Shown: positions 9,230-17,707, counted from the stretch's first letter. The stretch: DNA of 64,000 nucleotides from Brevibacillus laterosporus (GCF_030489605.1 NZ_JAUKFY010000024.1:1-64000), one strand, 5' to 3'. A program made the numbers and translations. The notes: generated by a model from the letters alone, not told the origin.

Positions 9230-9239
9230 ACATAAAGTG

Positions 9240-9286
9240 GAAAAACAGCGCTTCTCGTAATCAAGAGAAAAGCGCTGTTTTTTTGA
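9240..9286 (+). terminator. Strong intrinsic terminator of the glycan operon
   Basis: Stem AAACAGCGCTT...CTC / GAG...AAGCGCTGTTT followed by seven Ts. It marks the 3' end of the run that begins at rfbA. Confidence 0.92.
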
Positions 9287-9294
9287 AGGAAAAA

Positions 9295-9531
9295 TCATTC
9301 TTCCTCGCTATCCTCGTTTTGATGCCTCCCCTGATGGGAATTAACTTCCATATGTCTTAAAGTTGACTTCACCTTGTCCGTTTGTGACTGGTAGTCGGTG
9401 ATAACCTCTGTTAGAACGGCTACGGATTCCTTTAATGTAGGCTCATTGCTAATATGATCAATGGCTCTGTGAATATGCATCATTTTATTTTCTGTTTCCC
9501 GTAAGAATTCCACTAATTCCATGCCATTCAT
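9295..9531 (-). CDS. Small hypothetical protein, 78 aa
   Basis: Start ATG at 9531 with GAGGTGA upstream. The product is acidic and probably all-helical: ELVEFLRETENKMMHIHRAID at the N-terminus, a second helix around TEVITDYQSQTDKVK, then a disordered His/Glu-rich tail ending EDSEEE. No signal peptide, membrane segment or catalytic motif is seen. I do not recognise the family. It is transcribed against the glycan operon and shares its terminator region. Confidence 0.6.
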   Translation of the reverse strand: MNGMELVEFLRETENKMMHIHRAIDHISNEPTLKESVAVLTEVITDYQSQTDKVKSTLRHMEVNSHQGRHQNEDSEEE

Positions 9532-9740
9532 TTTTGTTCACCTCATCATTCTGATTCGGTTAAGACCGTTTCTTTATCATAAGTGTGTGTTGCCGAGCTT
9601 TTTTGTATGCATCATGAGGGAAAGAGAAAATCAGGTGCTTTAGGAAAGGCTAAAAAATTGGTCATATCTACTGTTTCTATCGTCCAAGCAATGCTTATTT
9701 TTTACTCATATTCTAAAGTATCACAGTAGGAGGTGTTTTC

Positions 9741-9962
9741 ATGAGTAAAAAACATTGCAAATGTAGACAGCGTCATCATCGACATCACCATCACCATGAA
9801 AGTCAGTCTGGTCATCATTGGGAAAACTCTAGTAGTTCCAGCTCAGTCTGGACGAATCATGAGAAGTTTCGTAAAAAATGTCGTCATCGCCATGTAACAG
9901 TGATTTTAAATCCGGGTGAAACCCTTGTAGTTCATGCAAGACATAGAGGTCATAAGAAGTAA
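9741..9962 (+). CDS. Small His-rich basic protein, possible spore or metal-binding protein
   Basis: The 73-aa product begins with a Cys/His cluster (KKHCKCRQRHHRHHHHHES), has a serine run in the middle and a second His/Arg/Cys patch (KKCRHRHV). The C-terminus includes a short beta-like segment, VILNPGETLVVHA. The start follows AGGAGGTGTTTTC, an ideal ribosome site. The composition suggests metal binding (for example Zn, Ni, Cu) or a basic spore-coat component; neither is proved. It stands alone between two hairpins. Confidence 0.65.
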   Translation: MSKKHCKCRQRHHRHHHHHESQSGHHWENSSSSSSVWTNHEKFRKKCRHRHVTVILNPGETLVVHARHRGHKK

Positions 9963-9978
9963 ATTTATGTACTTAACA

Positions 9979-10012
9979 AGGGGCCATTGGCTATAGCCGG
10001 TGGCTTTTTGTT
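9979..10012 (+). terminator. Intrinsic terminator
   Basis: GCCATTGGC-tat-AGCCGGTGGC with some G-T pairing, then five Ts, immediately after the His-rich protein gene. Confidence 0.75.
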
Positions 10013-10110
10013 TCCACAAATAGTATGATCAATCAATTATGCTTTCGTAGAGAATAAGCCGTGCCAAACCTTACATGAGGAAAATAATAATAAATAGAGG
10101 AGTCATGGCT

Positions 10111-10887
10111 ATGAGAAAGCCAGGGATAAGCTGGGTACCTGTTCAAAAATATGACCGCCCTTTAGGCCCTGTTTGGCAGGTTAGAAAAGGAAGGGAGGGA
10201 AACCGACAAATTGGTTTTTTTAAATATATGAATAGAAGTACAGCAAAAAAGCTTGGCCCTGTTTTAGCTATGGAGTTACTTTCGTATCGACTTGCTCGCA
10301 AGCTAGGCATTTCAGTAGCTAAAATCGAAGTGGTTACAATTCAAGGGAAAAGGGGCATAGTATCTCATAAAAAAAGAAAAGGCCGTCTTTATAGCTGGGA
10401 GGAGTTTTATCGGCGAAAAGGGCCCAGGGCTATCAACGAATTGCAATCCCCAGAAAGATTGATAGAGCTATTCGTCTTTGATATTTGGATTGTCAATGTA
10501 GATCGCCATAATGAGAACATCATAATATTCCCTACTCAGAAAGCATATGATTTTTATGCTATTGATCATAGTATGTCTCTGTTGGGAACCTTTACTTTTC
10601 GCAATATTCCATGGTATTCCAAGCAGTGGGAACATGTTGCCCTATATAATCATCACTACTTGCGGGGTCTTACTCACTATATCCAAGAATACAGTCAAGT
10701 AAAGCCGTTTATTCAAAAGATTCAACGGCTTTCACCTGTGGTTATAAAACAAACAGTAAGACGGATTCCCGGTTCTTTATTAAGTCCGACGCAAAAACAG
10801 CAGGTTGAACGTGTTCTATTGAATCGACAAAAAAATCTACATTACTTGGTAGAACGCTGGTTATTGGAATATAAGGGAAAGCTATAA
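10111..10887 (+). CDS. HipA-like kinase fold protein
   Basis: The frame is open from ATG 10075, but ATG 10111 sits eight bases after GAGGAG and gives 258 aa. The protein shows a kinase-like arrangement: a Lys in IGFFKYMN (about residue 38) that could hold ATP phosphates, then DIWIVNVDRHNENIIIF (about 124-140), which matches the HipA catalytic loop with Asp and Asn, and YAIDHSMSL, the position of the metal-binding Asp. It resembles the compact HipA family without the N-terminal HipA subdomain. No HipB-like antitoxin lies beside it, so a toxin role should not be assumed; the neighbours are a His-rich protein and a holin-like gene. Confidence 0.6.
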   Translation: MRKPGISWVPVQKYDRPLGPVWQVRKGREGNRQIGFFKYMNRSTAKKLGPVLAMELLSYRLARKLGISVAKIEVVTIQGKRGIVSHKKRKGRLYSWEEFYRRKGPRAINELQSPERLIELFVFDIWIVNVDRHNENIIIFPTQKAYDFYAIDHSMSLLGTFTFRNIPWYSKQWEHVALYNHHYLRGLTHYIQEYSQVKPFIQKIQRLSPVVIKQTVRRIPGSLLSPTQKQQVERVLLNRQKNLHYLVERWLLEYKGKL

Positions 10888-10952
10888 CATAAGAAAAGAA
10901 AGGTACCTCGGTTTATACCTAGCCAACAGGCAGGAGGAGGTAGCTACGAAAT

Positions 10953-11363
10953 ATGATGTACTCGGGGGAAGACAGCTCTCATCTCGTTTGGACTGGGGCC
11001 GTAATTGCCATTTTCACCTATTTAGTGGGTGGTATAGATAAGCTGTTTACGGCATTTTGCATTTTTATCGTTGTCGATTATATAACGGGTGTACTTGCTG
11101 CTTGGTATACCAGGTCGCTTAGTAGCCAGGAAGGGTTTCGAGGAATAGCTAAAAAGGTTGGTATGTTTGCTTTTATCATTATAGCCAATCAATTGGATTT
11201 AATTAGCGGAAGCAATCAAGGGTTTTTACGAGATACAATCATTTTATTTATGATTGGGAATGAAGGGATTTCCATAATCGAAAACTGTCACCGGCTGGGT
11301 CTGCCTGTGCCCGATTTTTTATTGCGAGCGCTGGAAAGTGTAAAAAAGCTCAAAAAGAAATGA
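10953..11363 (+). CDS. Holin-like membrane protein (phage_holin_4 / TcdE-BhlA type)
   Basis: A 136-aa protein with three or four hydrophobic segments: about residues 13-30, FTAFCIFIVVDYITGVLAAW (34-53), and GMFAFIIIANQLDLI, with a final hydrophobic/amphipathic stretch IILFMIGNEGISIIENC. The VDYITGVLAA and GNEGISIIEN motifs are hallmarks of the phage_holin_4 family. Lysine-rich C-terminus LKKK. Two ATGs (10953, 10956) follow GGAGGAGG. No endolysin or other phage gene is adjacent, so it may be a domesticated holin used in release of a protein or in sporulation. Confidence 0.85.
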   Translation: MMYSGEDSSHLVWTGAVIAIFTYLVGGIDKLFTAFCIFIVVDYITGVLAAWYTRSLSSQEGFRGIAKKVGMFAFIIIANQLDLISGSNQGFLRDTIILFMIGNEGISIIENCHRLGLPVPDFLLRALESVKKLKKK

Positions 11364-11384
11364 TTATCTGTTGATTTCAGCGAT

Positions 11385-11418
11385 CAAAGGTACTTTGTCC
11401 ATGCACAAAGTACCTTGC
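11385..11418. terminator. Hairpin after the holin gene
   Basis: Near-perfect inverted repeat AAAGGTACTTTG / CAAAGTACCTT around TCCATGCA. There is no T tract, so termination is uncertain; the long stem would still stabilise the 3' end. Confidence 0.45.
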
Positions 11419-11542
11419 CTCGTTCATACATAAGAGAAAGAGCCTTGCGATAAAATATTTTATTGCGCGTGATTTACAAAAATAGACAGTTTTTTTAAGG
11501 AAGAGAGCGTATAATACAGCTTACTGGGAGGAGGAGTGACAG

Positions 11543-11692
11543 ATGAAATTTACTTGCATTCATTGCTGCAGTATTTTTTATGATAAACAAAGCTGCCCGA
11601 TATGTGGCAGCTCAGATGTAAAACCCATTATTGTAGAGGTTCAAAATGCAACAGAAACCATTGTGATTCCAGCTAAAAGAGATTGTCTATAA
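11543..11692 (+). CDS. Zinc-ribbon miniprotein, 49 aa
   Basis: ATG at 11543 follows GGGAGGAGGAG. The first half carries two Cys pairs, CIHCC and CPICG, 13 bases of coding apart in spacing typical of a zinc ribbon, with an aromatic IFYDKQS linker. The second half is a short strand-rich tail. A perfect TATAAT lies at 11510-11515, although a -35 at normal spacing was not seen. It probably binds one zinc ion and could be a small regulator or adaptor. I do not recognise a named family. Confidence 0.65.
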   Translation: MKFTCIHCCSIFYDKQSCPICGSSDVKPIIVEVQNATETIVIPAKRDCL

Positions 11693-11771
11693 AAACAAAT
11701 TTGAAACCTCCAGCCACTATGAAACGTAATACTTGTTAAGACAAGATATCTAACAGCTTAAGGAGGACAAC

Positions 11772-12086
11772 ATGCTAATAACCACAACACATACTGTTCA
11801 GGGTAGAGATGTCGAGGAGTATCTTGATATTGTAACAGGCGAAGCAATTATGGCTGCTAACATTGTTCGAGATTTCATGGCAGGGGTCCGAGACATTATA
11901 GGCGGACGAAGCGGTGCCTATGAAAACAAGCTAGCAGAAGGAAGAGCGATTGCTATTAACGAGATGAAGGATAAGGCTGCTCAAATAGGTGCGAATGCGG
12001 TTATCGGTATTCATTTAGATTTTGAAACGATCGGTAACGGTATGCTGATGGTTGTTGCTTCTGGAACGGCTGTTCGGATTCGGTAA
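11772..12086 (+). CDS. YbjQ-family (UPF0145) protein
   Basis: The 104-aa sequence matches the YbjQ/PF01906 family in almost every landmark: an N-terminal strand TTTHTVQGRDVEEYLDIVTG, the helix VRDFMAGVRDIIGGRSG, AYENKLAEGRAIAINEM, then KAAQIGANAVIGIHLDFE and a final strand GTAVRI. Family members form pentameric rings and are sometimes called heavy-metal-binding, though the function is unproved. The gene has AAGGAGGAC as ribosome site and stands alone before a terminator. Confidence 0.9.
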   Translation: MLITTTHTVQGRDVEEYLDIVTGEAIMAANIVRDFMAGVRDIIGGRSGAYENKLAEGRAIAINEMKDKAAQIGANAVIGIHLDFETIGNGMLMVVASGTAVRIR

Positions 12087-12121
12087 TTTTTATTGATAAA
12101 TCATAGGGGTTATATTGGAAG

Positions 12122-12160
12122 AAAGGCCACTCTTTGCGACCGTGAAGAGGGCTTTTTTAT
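12122..12160 (+). terminator. Intrinsic terminator
   Basis: GCCaCTCTT / AAGAGGGC hairpin with a mismatch and six Ts after the YbjQ gene. Confidence 0.65.
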
Positions 12161-12297
12161 TTGTGAAATGAAATTGAGGAAAATCAGCCATTGCAAAACA
12201 AGCTCAGATCACTACAATTAAGTTAATATACAACATCTACATAACGGAGCTGATTACCATTCAACCTATTCACAAGAACAAGTCATTTCTGTTATTA

Positions 12298-13473
12298 ATG
12301 TCAGGAGAAATCGTTGCAGGAATTACCATGTGGGTATGTCTGTTGCTAAATCTACAGTTTATGTCACAGATGATGAAAACCAATTTGGGAACTGGCCTGT
12401 TACTCATGACAGGGATGCTTGCTAGCATTCTGTTTTTACCAACTGTAGGGAAAATGATTGATCTGTATGATAAGCAAAAGATTTTGATTGCTTCCTCCTG
12501 TTTCAGGTGTTTAGCCCCTGTTTTTATGTATTTTGCTATTAGTTACACCTCCATTGGCTGGCTAGTTGCTTCGTTAATTGTGAATCAAGTAGCTGGTTCC
12601 ATGTATTTGCCAACCGTACGGGCAGGCTTGCCGGCATTGGTTGGGGAGGCTAATCTTCTCTCTGCAAACACACTGTATATGAACATTGCTACCATGGCTA
12701 GAATTGCGGGTACAGCCGTCGGGGGGCTGCTCTTAACAATGTTTACGATGCAGGCGGTTACTATGGGGGCGTTTATCGGTTTTCTGATTCTAGTCATTAT
12801 TGTGCTGTTTGTTCGCATTCCGCAGTCGCACCATAAACGTAAACAAACGGAAAAAATGAAATTTGCAGAAGTTTTCGAAATAATGAAAAAAGAGCCATCG
12901 GTAACCGTTGGGCTGATTAGCACTGGGGCAGTGACACTCTTCTTAGGCGGATTTAATTTATTGGTTTTAGCCTTTGGAAAACTGCAGGATTCCTCGACGA
13001 TTATGGGATATATCTATGCGATAGAAGGAGCAAGTGTACTTCTGTCAGGGTTTTTTGTACAAAAATTGGTAAGTCAAGTAAACTTAGTAAGAGTATCATC
13101 CTTACTGGTAGTGGTTATCGGAATTGCAGAATGGGGAATGTCATTTAGTACAAGTTCAGTGATGGTGCTTTTTTCATTTGGTTTGTTCGGTTTTACCCTA
13201 GGCTTTATCTTTCCAATGGTAACTACCGTGTTTCAAAAAAGGCTGCCCGAAATGGTACAAGGACGGTTTTTTAGTTTTAAAGAAATAGTGGACCGGATTA
13301 TTATTCAGCTCGCTATGCTTCTTACATCAGCAAGTCTGGATTTTATTGGGCTTTCCTCCTTCCTTATCCTAATGAGTATTTTCACGGTATGTACGGGACT
13401 GCTTACATACCTATACGGAAAAAGACAAAACCTAGTGGTAACGCATCTTGGATCACAGAATGAATCAAAATAA
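12298..13473 (+). CDS. MFS transporter (start probably upstream, non-canonical)
   Basis: A 12-helix-type major facilitator, at least 391 aa, with the usual loop motif GKMIDLYDKQKILI (DRxGRR-like) between helices 2 and 3 and a charged central loop after helix 6. It resembles the macrolide-efflux/MFS_3 group; the substrate is unknown. The first ATG (12298) lies inside helix 1. The frame is open back to 12178 and encodes the expected pre-helix residues (IHKNKSFLLLMSG), but contains no ATG, GTG or TTG. An ATT at 12259, nine bases after ACGGAG, is the best candidate start. The gene is otherwise intact. Confidence 0.85.
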   Translation: MSGEIVAGITMWVCLLLNLQFMSQMMKTNLGTGLLLMTGMLASILFLPTVGKMIDLYDKQKILIASSCFRCLAPVFMYFAISYTSIGWLVASLIVNQVAGSMYLPTVRAGLPALVGEANLLSANTLYMNIATMARIAGTAVGGLLLTMFTMQAVTMGAFIGFLILVIIVLFVRIPQSHHKRKQTEKMKFAEVFEIMKKEPSVTVGLISTGAVTLFLGGFNLLVLAFGKLQDSSTIMGYIYAIEGASVLLSGFFVQKLVSQVNLVRVSSLLVVVIGIAEWGMSFSTSSVMVLFSFGLFGFTLGFIFPMVTTVFQKRLPEMVQGRFFSFKEIVDRIIIQLAMLLTSASLDFIGLSSFLILMSIFTVCTGLLTYLYGKRQNLVVTHLGSQNESK

Positions 13474-13514
13474 TTATAAAATACATTTCATGCAAAAATT
13501 TACTTTACTCATTA

Positions 13515-13543
13515 TTGACAAGTCGTTAAAATGTTACTATGAT
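13515..13543 (+). promoter_or_regulatory. Consensus sigma-A promoter for the cystine transporter operon
   Basis: TTGACA (13515-13520), a 17-base spacer, then TATGAT (13538-13543), matching the vegetative consensus at 11 of 12 positions. Transcription would start about 13550, some 35 bases before the first gene. Confidence 0.85.
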
Positions 13544-13587
13544 TTTCAAAGGGGTAAAATCCGATAAGATAACTGGGGGTTTAACAA

Positions 13588-14415
13588 ATGAAGAAAGCTT
13601 GGTATTCTACTGCACTTGTTTCTATTCTAGCGCTCTCTCTATTTGTAGCTGGTTGTGGGTCATCTAATCAGGGAGCCACTGGCGGGCAAGGAGGAAACAC
13701 AACAGCGAAAAACTCCTTGGAAGCGATCAAAACTGCTGGAAAGATTCGCATTGGCACAGAAGGCACTTATGCACCCTTCACTTACCATGATTCTACAGGA
13801 CAGCTGACTGGCTTTGATGTGGAAATCGCTCGTGAAGTTGCAAAACGTCTCGGAGTAGAACCTGAATTCATTGAAAGCAAATGGGACGGGATGATTGCAG
13901 GACTGGAAGCAAATCGCTTTGAAATGGTTGTAAATGAAGTAGGCATACGACCAGATCGGAAAGAAAAATTTGATTTCTCCGACCCATACATCGTGTCAAA
14001 AGCGGTGTTAATTGTTAATGAGGATAATAATGAAATCAAAACTTTTGCCGATTTAAAAGGAAAAAAATCAGCTCAAACTCTCACAAGTAATCTAACAGAC
14101 CTAGCACGGGAGAATGGGGCTGAAATTGTACAATCGGAAGGATTTAATCAGGCTATTGAGCTTTTATTATCCAAGCGAGTAGATGCAACAGTTAACGATG
14201 GCCTTTCTTTCCTCGACTTTAAAAAACAAAAGCCTGATGTGAAAATAAAAATTGCGGCCGAGCATCCTAACGCTACTGAAAATGGAATGATGTTTGCAAA
14301 AGGCAAACATCCTGAACTGATTGAAGCGGTAAATAAAGCGTTAAAAGAGATGAAGGCTGATGGTACTTATTTGAAAATATCCGAGAAATATTTCGGTGCA
14401 GACGTCTCCAAATAA
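13588..14415 (+). CDS. tcyA: Cystine/amino-acid ABC transporter substrate-binding lipoprotein, TcyA-like
   Basis: A 275-aa SBP_bac_3 protein. The signal peptide ends in lipobox FVAGC (Cys23), so it is a membrane-anchored lipoprotein. The ligand-binding landmarks GTEGTYAPFTYHD, TGFDVEIAREVAKRLG, FDFSDPYI and QTLTSN match B. subtilis TcyA closely, down to the terminal EMKADGTYLKISEKYFG. It captures L-cystine or a related amino acid and delivers it to the permease encoded 15 bases downstream. The three genes form one operon behind the promoter at 13515. Cystine is inferred from similarity, and other amino acids remain possible. Confidence 0.88.
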   Translation: MKKAWYSTALVSILALSLFVAGCGSSNQGATGGQGGNTTAKNSLEAIKTAGKIRIGTEGTYAPFTYHDSTGQLTGFDVEIAREVAKRLGVEPEFIESKWDGMIAGLEANRFEMVVNEVGIRPDRKEKFDFSDPYIVSKAVLIVNEDNNEIKTFADLKGKKSAQTLTSNLTDLARENGAEIVQSEGFNQAIELLLSKRVDATVNDGLSFLDFKKQKPDVKIKIAAEHPNATENGMMFAKGKHPELIEAVNKALKEMKADGTYLKISEKYFGADVSK

Positions 14416-14430
14416 TACAGATAGGACTGA

Positions 14431-15111
14431 ATGGTAGTGGAACAATCTGATCGTATTATCGGTATTATCGTGGATTCATTTTTCCCGCTGTTAAAGGCGG
14501 GAATTTTGTTCACGATACCTCTTACGTTAATTTCTTTTATCATTGGAATAATACTTGCCTTTTTTACTGCGATTGCTCGTTTATCAACGAATAAATTGTT
14601 GTATGGAATTTCAAGCTTTTATGTATGGGTTATCAGAGGTACTCCATTATTAGTGCAATTATTTATTATTTTCTACGGCCTGCCAAAGCTAGGTGTTACG
14701 ATTGATCCATTTCCGGCTGCCATAATCGGTTTTTCTTTAAGTGTGGGAGCGTATAACTCTGAAGTGATCCGTGCAGCTATTCAATCAGTGCCGAAGGGGC
14801 AGTGGGAAGCGGCTTATACAATTGGGATGACCAAAAACCAGGCAAGACGCCGAATTATTCTTCCTCAAGCTATTCGTGTGGCGATACCTCCGCTTGGTAA
14901 TTCGTTTATTAGTCTAGTGAAAGATACCTCTCTAGCCGCTACCATTACCGTGACAGAGATGTTTCAGATATCGCAGCAGATTACTGCGATGACATACGAG
15001 CCCTTGGTGCTTTACTGTGAGGTCGCGATTATCTATCTGTTTTTCAGTACGATATTATCAGCATTGCAAAGCCGTGTGGAACATCGTCTGGAACGCCGTA
15101 TGGCTAGGTAG
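14431..15111 (+). CDS. tcyB: Cystine/amino-acid ABC transporter permease, TcyB-like
   Basis: A 226-aa inner-membrane permease of the HisM/polar amino-acid family, with about five hydrophobic helices. It contains FYVWVIRGTPLLVQLF and the EAA loop region EAAYTIGMTKNQARRRIILPQA, which contacts the ATPase. It sits between the binding protein and ATPase genes with 15-base gaps, and probably works as a homodimer. The ribosome site in front of ATG 14431 is weak, suggesting translational coupling to the preceding gene. Confidence 0.9.
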   Translation: MVVEQSDRIIGIIVDSFFPLLKAGILFTIPLTLISFIIGIILAFFTAIARLSTNKLLYGISSFYVWVIRGTPLLVQLFIIFYGLPKLGVTIDPFPAAIIGFSLSVGAYNSEVIRAAIQSVPKGQWEAAYTIGMTKNQARRRIILPQAIRVAIPPLGNSFISLVKDTSLAATITVTEMFQISQQITAMTYEPLVLYCEVAIIYLFFSTILSALQSRVEHRLERRMAR

Positions 15112-15126
15112 GAGGAGAGAAGCGTC

Positions 15127-15870
15127 ATGATTGAGATAAATGGACTTCATAAAAGCTTTGAACAAGTTGATGTTTTAGAGGATATATCTGTAACGATTAA
15201 AAAAGGGGAGGCTGTCGTCATCATAGGCCCCTCAGGCTCTGGAAAAACTACATTGCTTAGATGCATGAATCTTTTGGAAATACCTACATTGGGAAGCATG
15301 CAAATAGGAGATCAACGTCTTGAGTTTACACCTACTACCAAAATGAAGGAAAAGGATTTGCTTCCTATCCGCAAGCAATCAGGTATGGTTTTTCAGAGCT
15401 ATAATCTTTTCCCGCACATGACAGCCGTAGAGAATGTCATGGAAGGGCAGGTTATTGTAAAAAAGCGTTCGAAGGAAGAAGCTAAGGCGAGAGCGGAGGA
15501 AATGCTTGCAAAGGTAGGTCTAGCCGATCGAATGAACATGTATCCCCACCAGCTATCTGGGGGACAACAGCAGCGTGTAGGTATTGCCCGTGCGATGGCA
15601 CTAGACCCAGCAGTGCTGCTGTTTGATGAACCAACCTCTGCACTAGACCCGGAATTGGTTGGTGAGGTATTGAAGGTTATGAAACAGCTAGCAGAAGAAG
15701 GAATGACAATGGTGATCGTTACTCATGAAATGAATTTTGCACGAGATGTCGCCGATCGCATCCTTTTTATGGACAGCGGTGTCATTTTGGAACAGGGGAC
15801 TCCTGAGGAAATCTTTGAGCATTCAAAGAACGAAAGAACCCAACAATTTTTACGGCGCATACAAGCATAA
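15127..15870 (+). CDS. tcyC: Cystine/amino-acid ABC transporter ATPase, TcyC-like
   Basis: A 247-aa ABC ATPase with every expected motif: Walker A GPSGSGKT (residues 34-41), Q-loop FQSYNLFP, signature [14 protein letters not shown], Walker B VLLFDEP, D-loop SALD and the switch His in VTHE. The sequence follows B. subtilis TcyC closely (for example [18 protein letters not shown]). It powers import through the permease encoded just upstream. Strong GGAGGAGAG ribosome site and a terminator eight bases after the stop make this the last gene of the operon. Confidence 0.92.
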   Translation: MIEINGLHKSFEQVDVLEDISVTIKKGEAVVIIGPSGSGKTTLLRCMNLLEIPTLGSMQIGDQRLEFTPTTKMKEKDLLPIRKQSGMVFQSYNLFPHMTAVENVMEGQVIVKKRSKEEAKARAEEMLAKVGLADRMNMYPHQLSGGQQQRVGIARAMALDPAVLLFDEPTSALDPELVGEVLKVMKQLAEEGMTMVIVTHEMNFARDVADRILFMDSGVILEQGTPEEIFEHSKNERTQQFLRRIQA

Positions 15871-15877
15871 CGATTGA

Positions 15878-15908
15878 GCACTGGAGCTTTTCCAGTGTTT
15901 TTTTGTTT
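15878..15908 (+). terminator. Intrinsic terminator of the cystine operon
   Basis: Perfect 7-bp stem CACTGGA / TCCAGTG with a 5-base loop and seven Ts. Confidence 0.92.
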
Positions 15909-16191
15909 TTTACCAATACCCTAGCTTTGATTGAATCAGCAGGGTTAGGGTTACGGTATACAGGTAAGATATAAGAGAAATTGGTAAAAAAAAGATGAAA
16001 ACGTTTTGGCATCTAAGTACGTCTAATAAATAAGCAAACAGGAAAGCCTAAAAGACGAGCACACACGACCGAGACAGCCTTTTATAGTTAGCACTTATTT
16101 TTAGGGAAAGAATACATAGCAAGTGGCTTAGTGAATTGACGTGTCTCTTCTTCAATCACGATCTGAAATTCGAGGAAGCAGGTGGATAGTA

Positions 16192-17364
16192 ATGAACATC
16201 TCAAAATGGACAAAAACAGGTATTGTAGCAGTTCTTTGTCTACCCTTCATACATGCAGCAGGTTCACATCATTTTTTGCAGGCAGCCGAGAAACCAGCAT
16301 ATGCAGCTCAAGTGTCCGAGGAGATAAAAGGCGCTGGTAAACAAGGCACACAAGCAAGCAACTCCGCGGGCACAGAAGAATCTGTTTCAGCCGAGGATAA
16401 ACAAGAGGTTCGCCTATATTCGATACAGGATCAAGATAAACATGGCTTTATTGATGCAACGGGAAAGGTAGTCATCGCTCCCCAATTTGAAGTGGTTGGT
16501 GAGTTCCATGAAGGGCTTGCCGTTGCTAAGAAGGATGGGAAATACGGGTTTATTAACCAGCATGGCTCTTTTGTAATCCCGCCTCAGTATGAGGAAGCAG
16601 ATTCGTTTTCAGAAGGAGTAGCTGCTGTTAAAGCAGGGGATCGTTTTGGTTTTATCAATAAAGAAAATAAGATGGTGATCCCAGCCAAGTTCCAATTTGC
16701 TCGTAGCTTTCAAAACGGTCTGGCTGCTATAGGTGAAAATCATAAATATGGTTTTATCAATAAGAGTGGACAAATCGTGATTCAACCGGAATATGAGATT
16801 GTCTGGGGCTTTCAAGAAGGTACCACTGTAGCCTATAAGGATGGAAAAGCAGGTTATCTTGATCAAACAGGAAAGGTCATTATTCCTTTTACTTATCAAA
16901 TTGCGAATCCATTTCAAGAAGGGTTGGCCCTAGTGTATGCGGGTGAGGAGAGGGGATATAGTCTCATCAATAAGCAGGGGCAGGAGGTAGTGAAACCAGA
17001 GGGATTTGAACCAGGGAGCTTTTCAGAAGGAGTAGCCGATGTGATGGTTGCTGTGGACGGGGATTTTAAAGCCAGCTATATCAACAAAAAAGGGGAGTTT
17101 TTACTTCCTCCTACCTATGAACGTACATTGCCTTTTTCTGAGGGACTCGCTTCTGTTAAGGTGAATGGCAAATATGGATTTATTAATAAGCAAGGAAAAA
17201 TGGTCATTAAGCCTCAGTTTGAATCGGGCGGTGTATTTCATAACGGCTTGGCTTATGAGGTAACACATGACGAACAAGGATATAGCTTTTGTTATGTCAA
17301 TAAACAAGGTGAAATCATTTGGAAAAGCTCTGTTATGAAGGAGTTTCCAGGGGATTTGGAATAA
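16192..17364 (+). CDS. Secreted WG-repeat protein
   Basis: The GTG at 16141 is in frame, but ATG 16192 follows AGGTGG and begins a typical signal peptide (MNISKWTKTGIVAVLCLPF), giving 390 aa. After a low-complexity linker the rest is about eight WG repeats (PF14903). Each has the form yGFINk.Gk.vI.pqfe.a..F.eGlA.V, for example KYGFINQHGSFVIPPQYE and RFGFINKENKMVIPAKFQ. Such proteins are extracellular or envelope-bound beta-rich scaffolds of unknown ligand. The gene is monocistronic with its own terminator. Confidence 0.88.
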   Translation: MNISKWTKTGIVAVLCLPFIHAAGSHHFLQAAEKPAYAAQVSEEIKGAGKQGTQASNSAGTEESVSAEDKQEVRLYSIQDQDKHGFIDATGKVVIAPQFEVVGEFHEGLAVAKKDGKYGFINQHGSFVIPPQYEEADSFSEGVAAVKAGDRFGFINKENKMVIPAKFQFARSFQNGLAAIGENHKYGFINKSGQIVIQPEYEIVWGFQEGTTVAYKDGKAGYLDQTGKVIIPFTYQIANPFQEGLALVYAGEERGYSLINKQGQEVVKPEGFEPGSFSEGVADVMVAVDGDFKASYINKKGEFLLPPTYERTLPFSEGLASVKVNGKYGFINKQGKMVIKPQFESGGVFHNGLAYEVTHDEQGYSFCYVNKQGEIIWKSSVMKEFPGDLE

Positions 17365-17373
17365 CTGTGCCGA

Positions 17374-17408
17374 AGCTCTCGCGATATTGGTAGCGGGAGC
17401 TTTTTATT
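17374..17408 (+). terminator. Intrinsic terminator
   Basis: GCTCTCGC / GCGGGAGC stem with ten-base loop and five Ts, directly after the WG-repeat gene. Confidence 0.82.
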
Positions 17409-17506
17409 GCGCAGTAAAATATGTCTAAAATGTGTCTAAAGTCATTTGAATGTTCTGTTAAATAAAGTATAATATTGGTAATGATTTGGAAAGGGGATAT
17501 AAAACC

Positions 17507-17707
17507 ATGGAAATCGGCATCGCTATGTATCCGATCATAGGGGTCTTAGTCTTCTCTTTCATCTTGTTCTACTACTTGTATAAAGGAATTATGAAGGATA
17601 CTACAAAGCACGATGAGGAGCATGTATGGGTTGATTACGATACGAGCTTTATGAAGGAGACTCCTCACTCAAAGCAGAGAAAGGCAAAAAGTAATCAGAA
17701 TATGTAA
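17507..17707 (+). CDS. Small single-span membrane protein, 66 aa
   Basis: ATG 17507 lies behind AAAGGGGATA. Residues about 6-25 (AMYPIIGVLVFSFILFYYLY) form one membrane span, followed by an acidic then basic cytoplasmic tail (KHDEEHVWVDYD, KQRKAKS). No motif identifies a family. It is flanked by terminators on both sides and so is monocistronic. Confidence 0.65.
   Translation: MEIGIAMYPIIGVLVFSFILFYYLYKGIMKDTTKHDEEHVWVDYDTSFMKETPHSKQRKAKSNQNM

Noticed and set aside
10111-10887. Classic HipAB toxin-antitoxin module
   Set aside because: The HipA-like protein lacks an adjacent HipB-type XRE partner; neighbouring genes do not encode an antitoxin.
9741-11363. Prophage remnant
   Set aside because: Only the holin-like gene is phage-like. 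No integrase, structural, endolysin gene or att repeats were seen.
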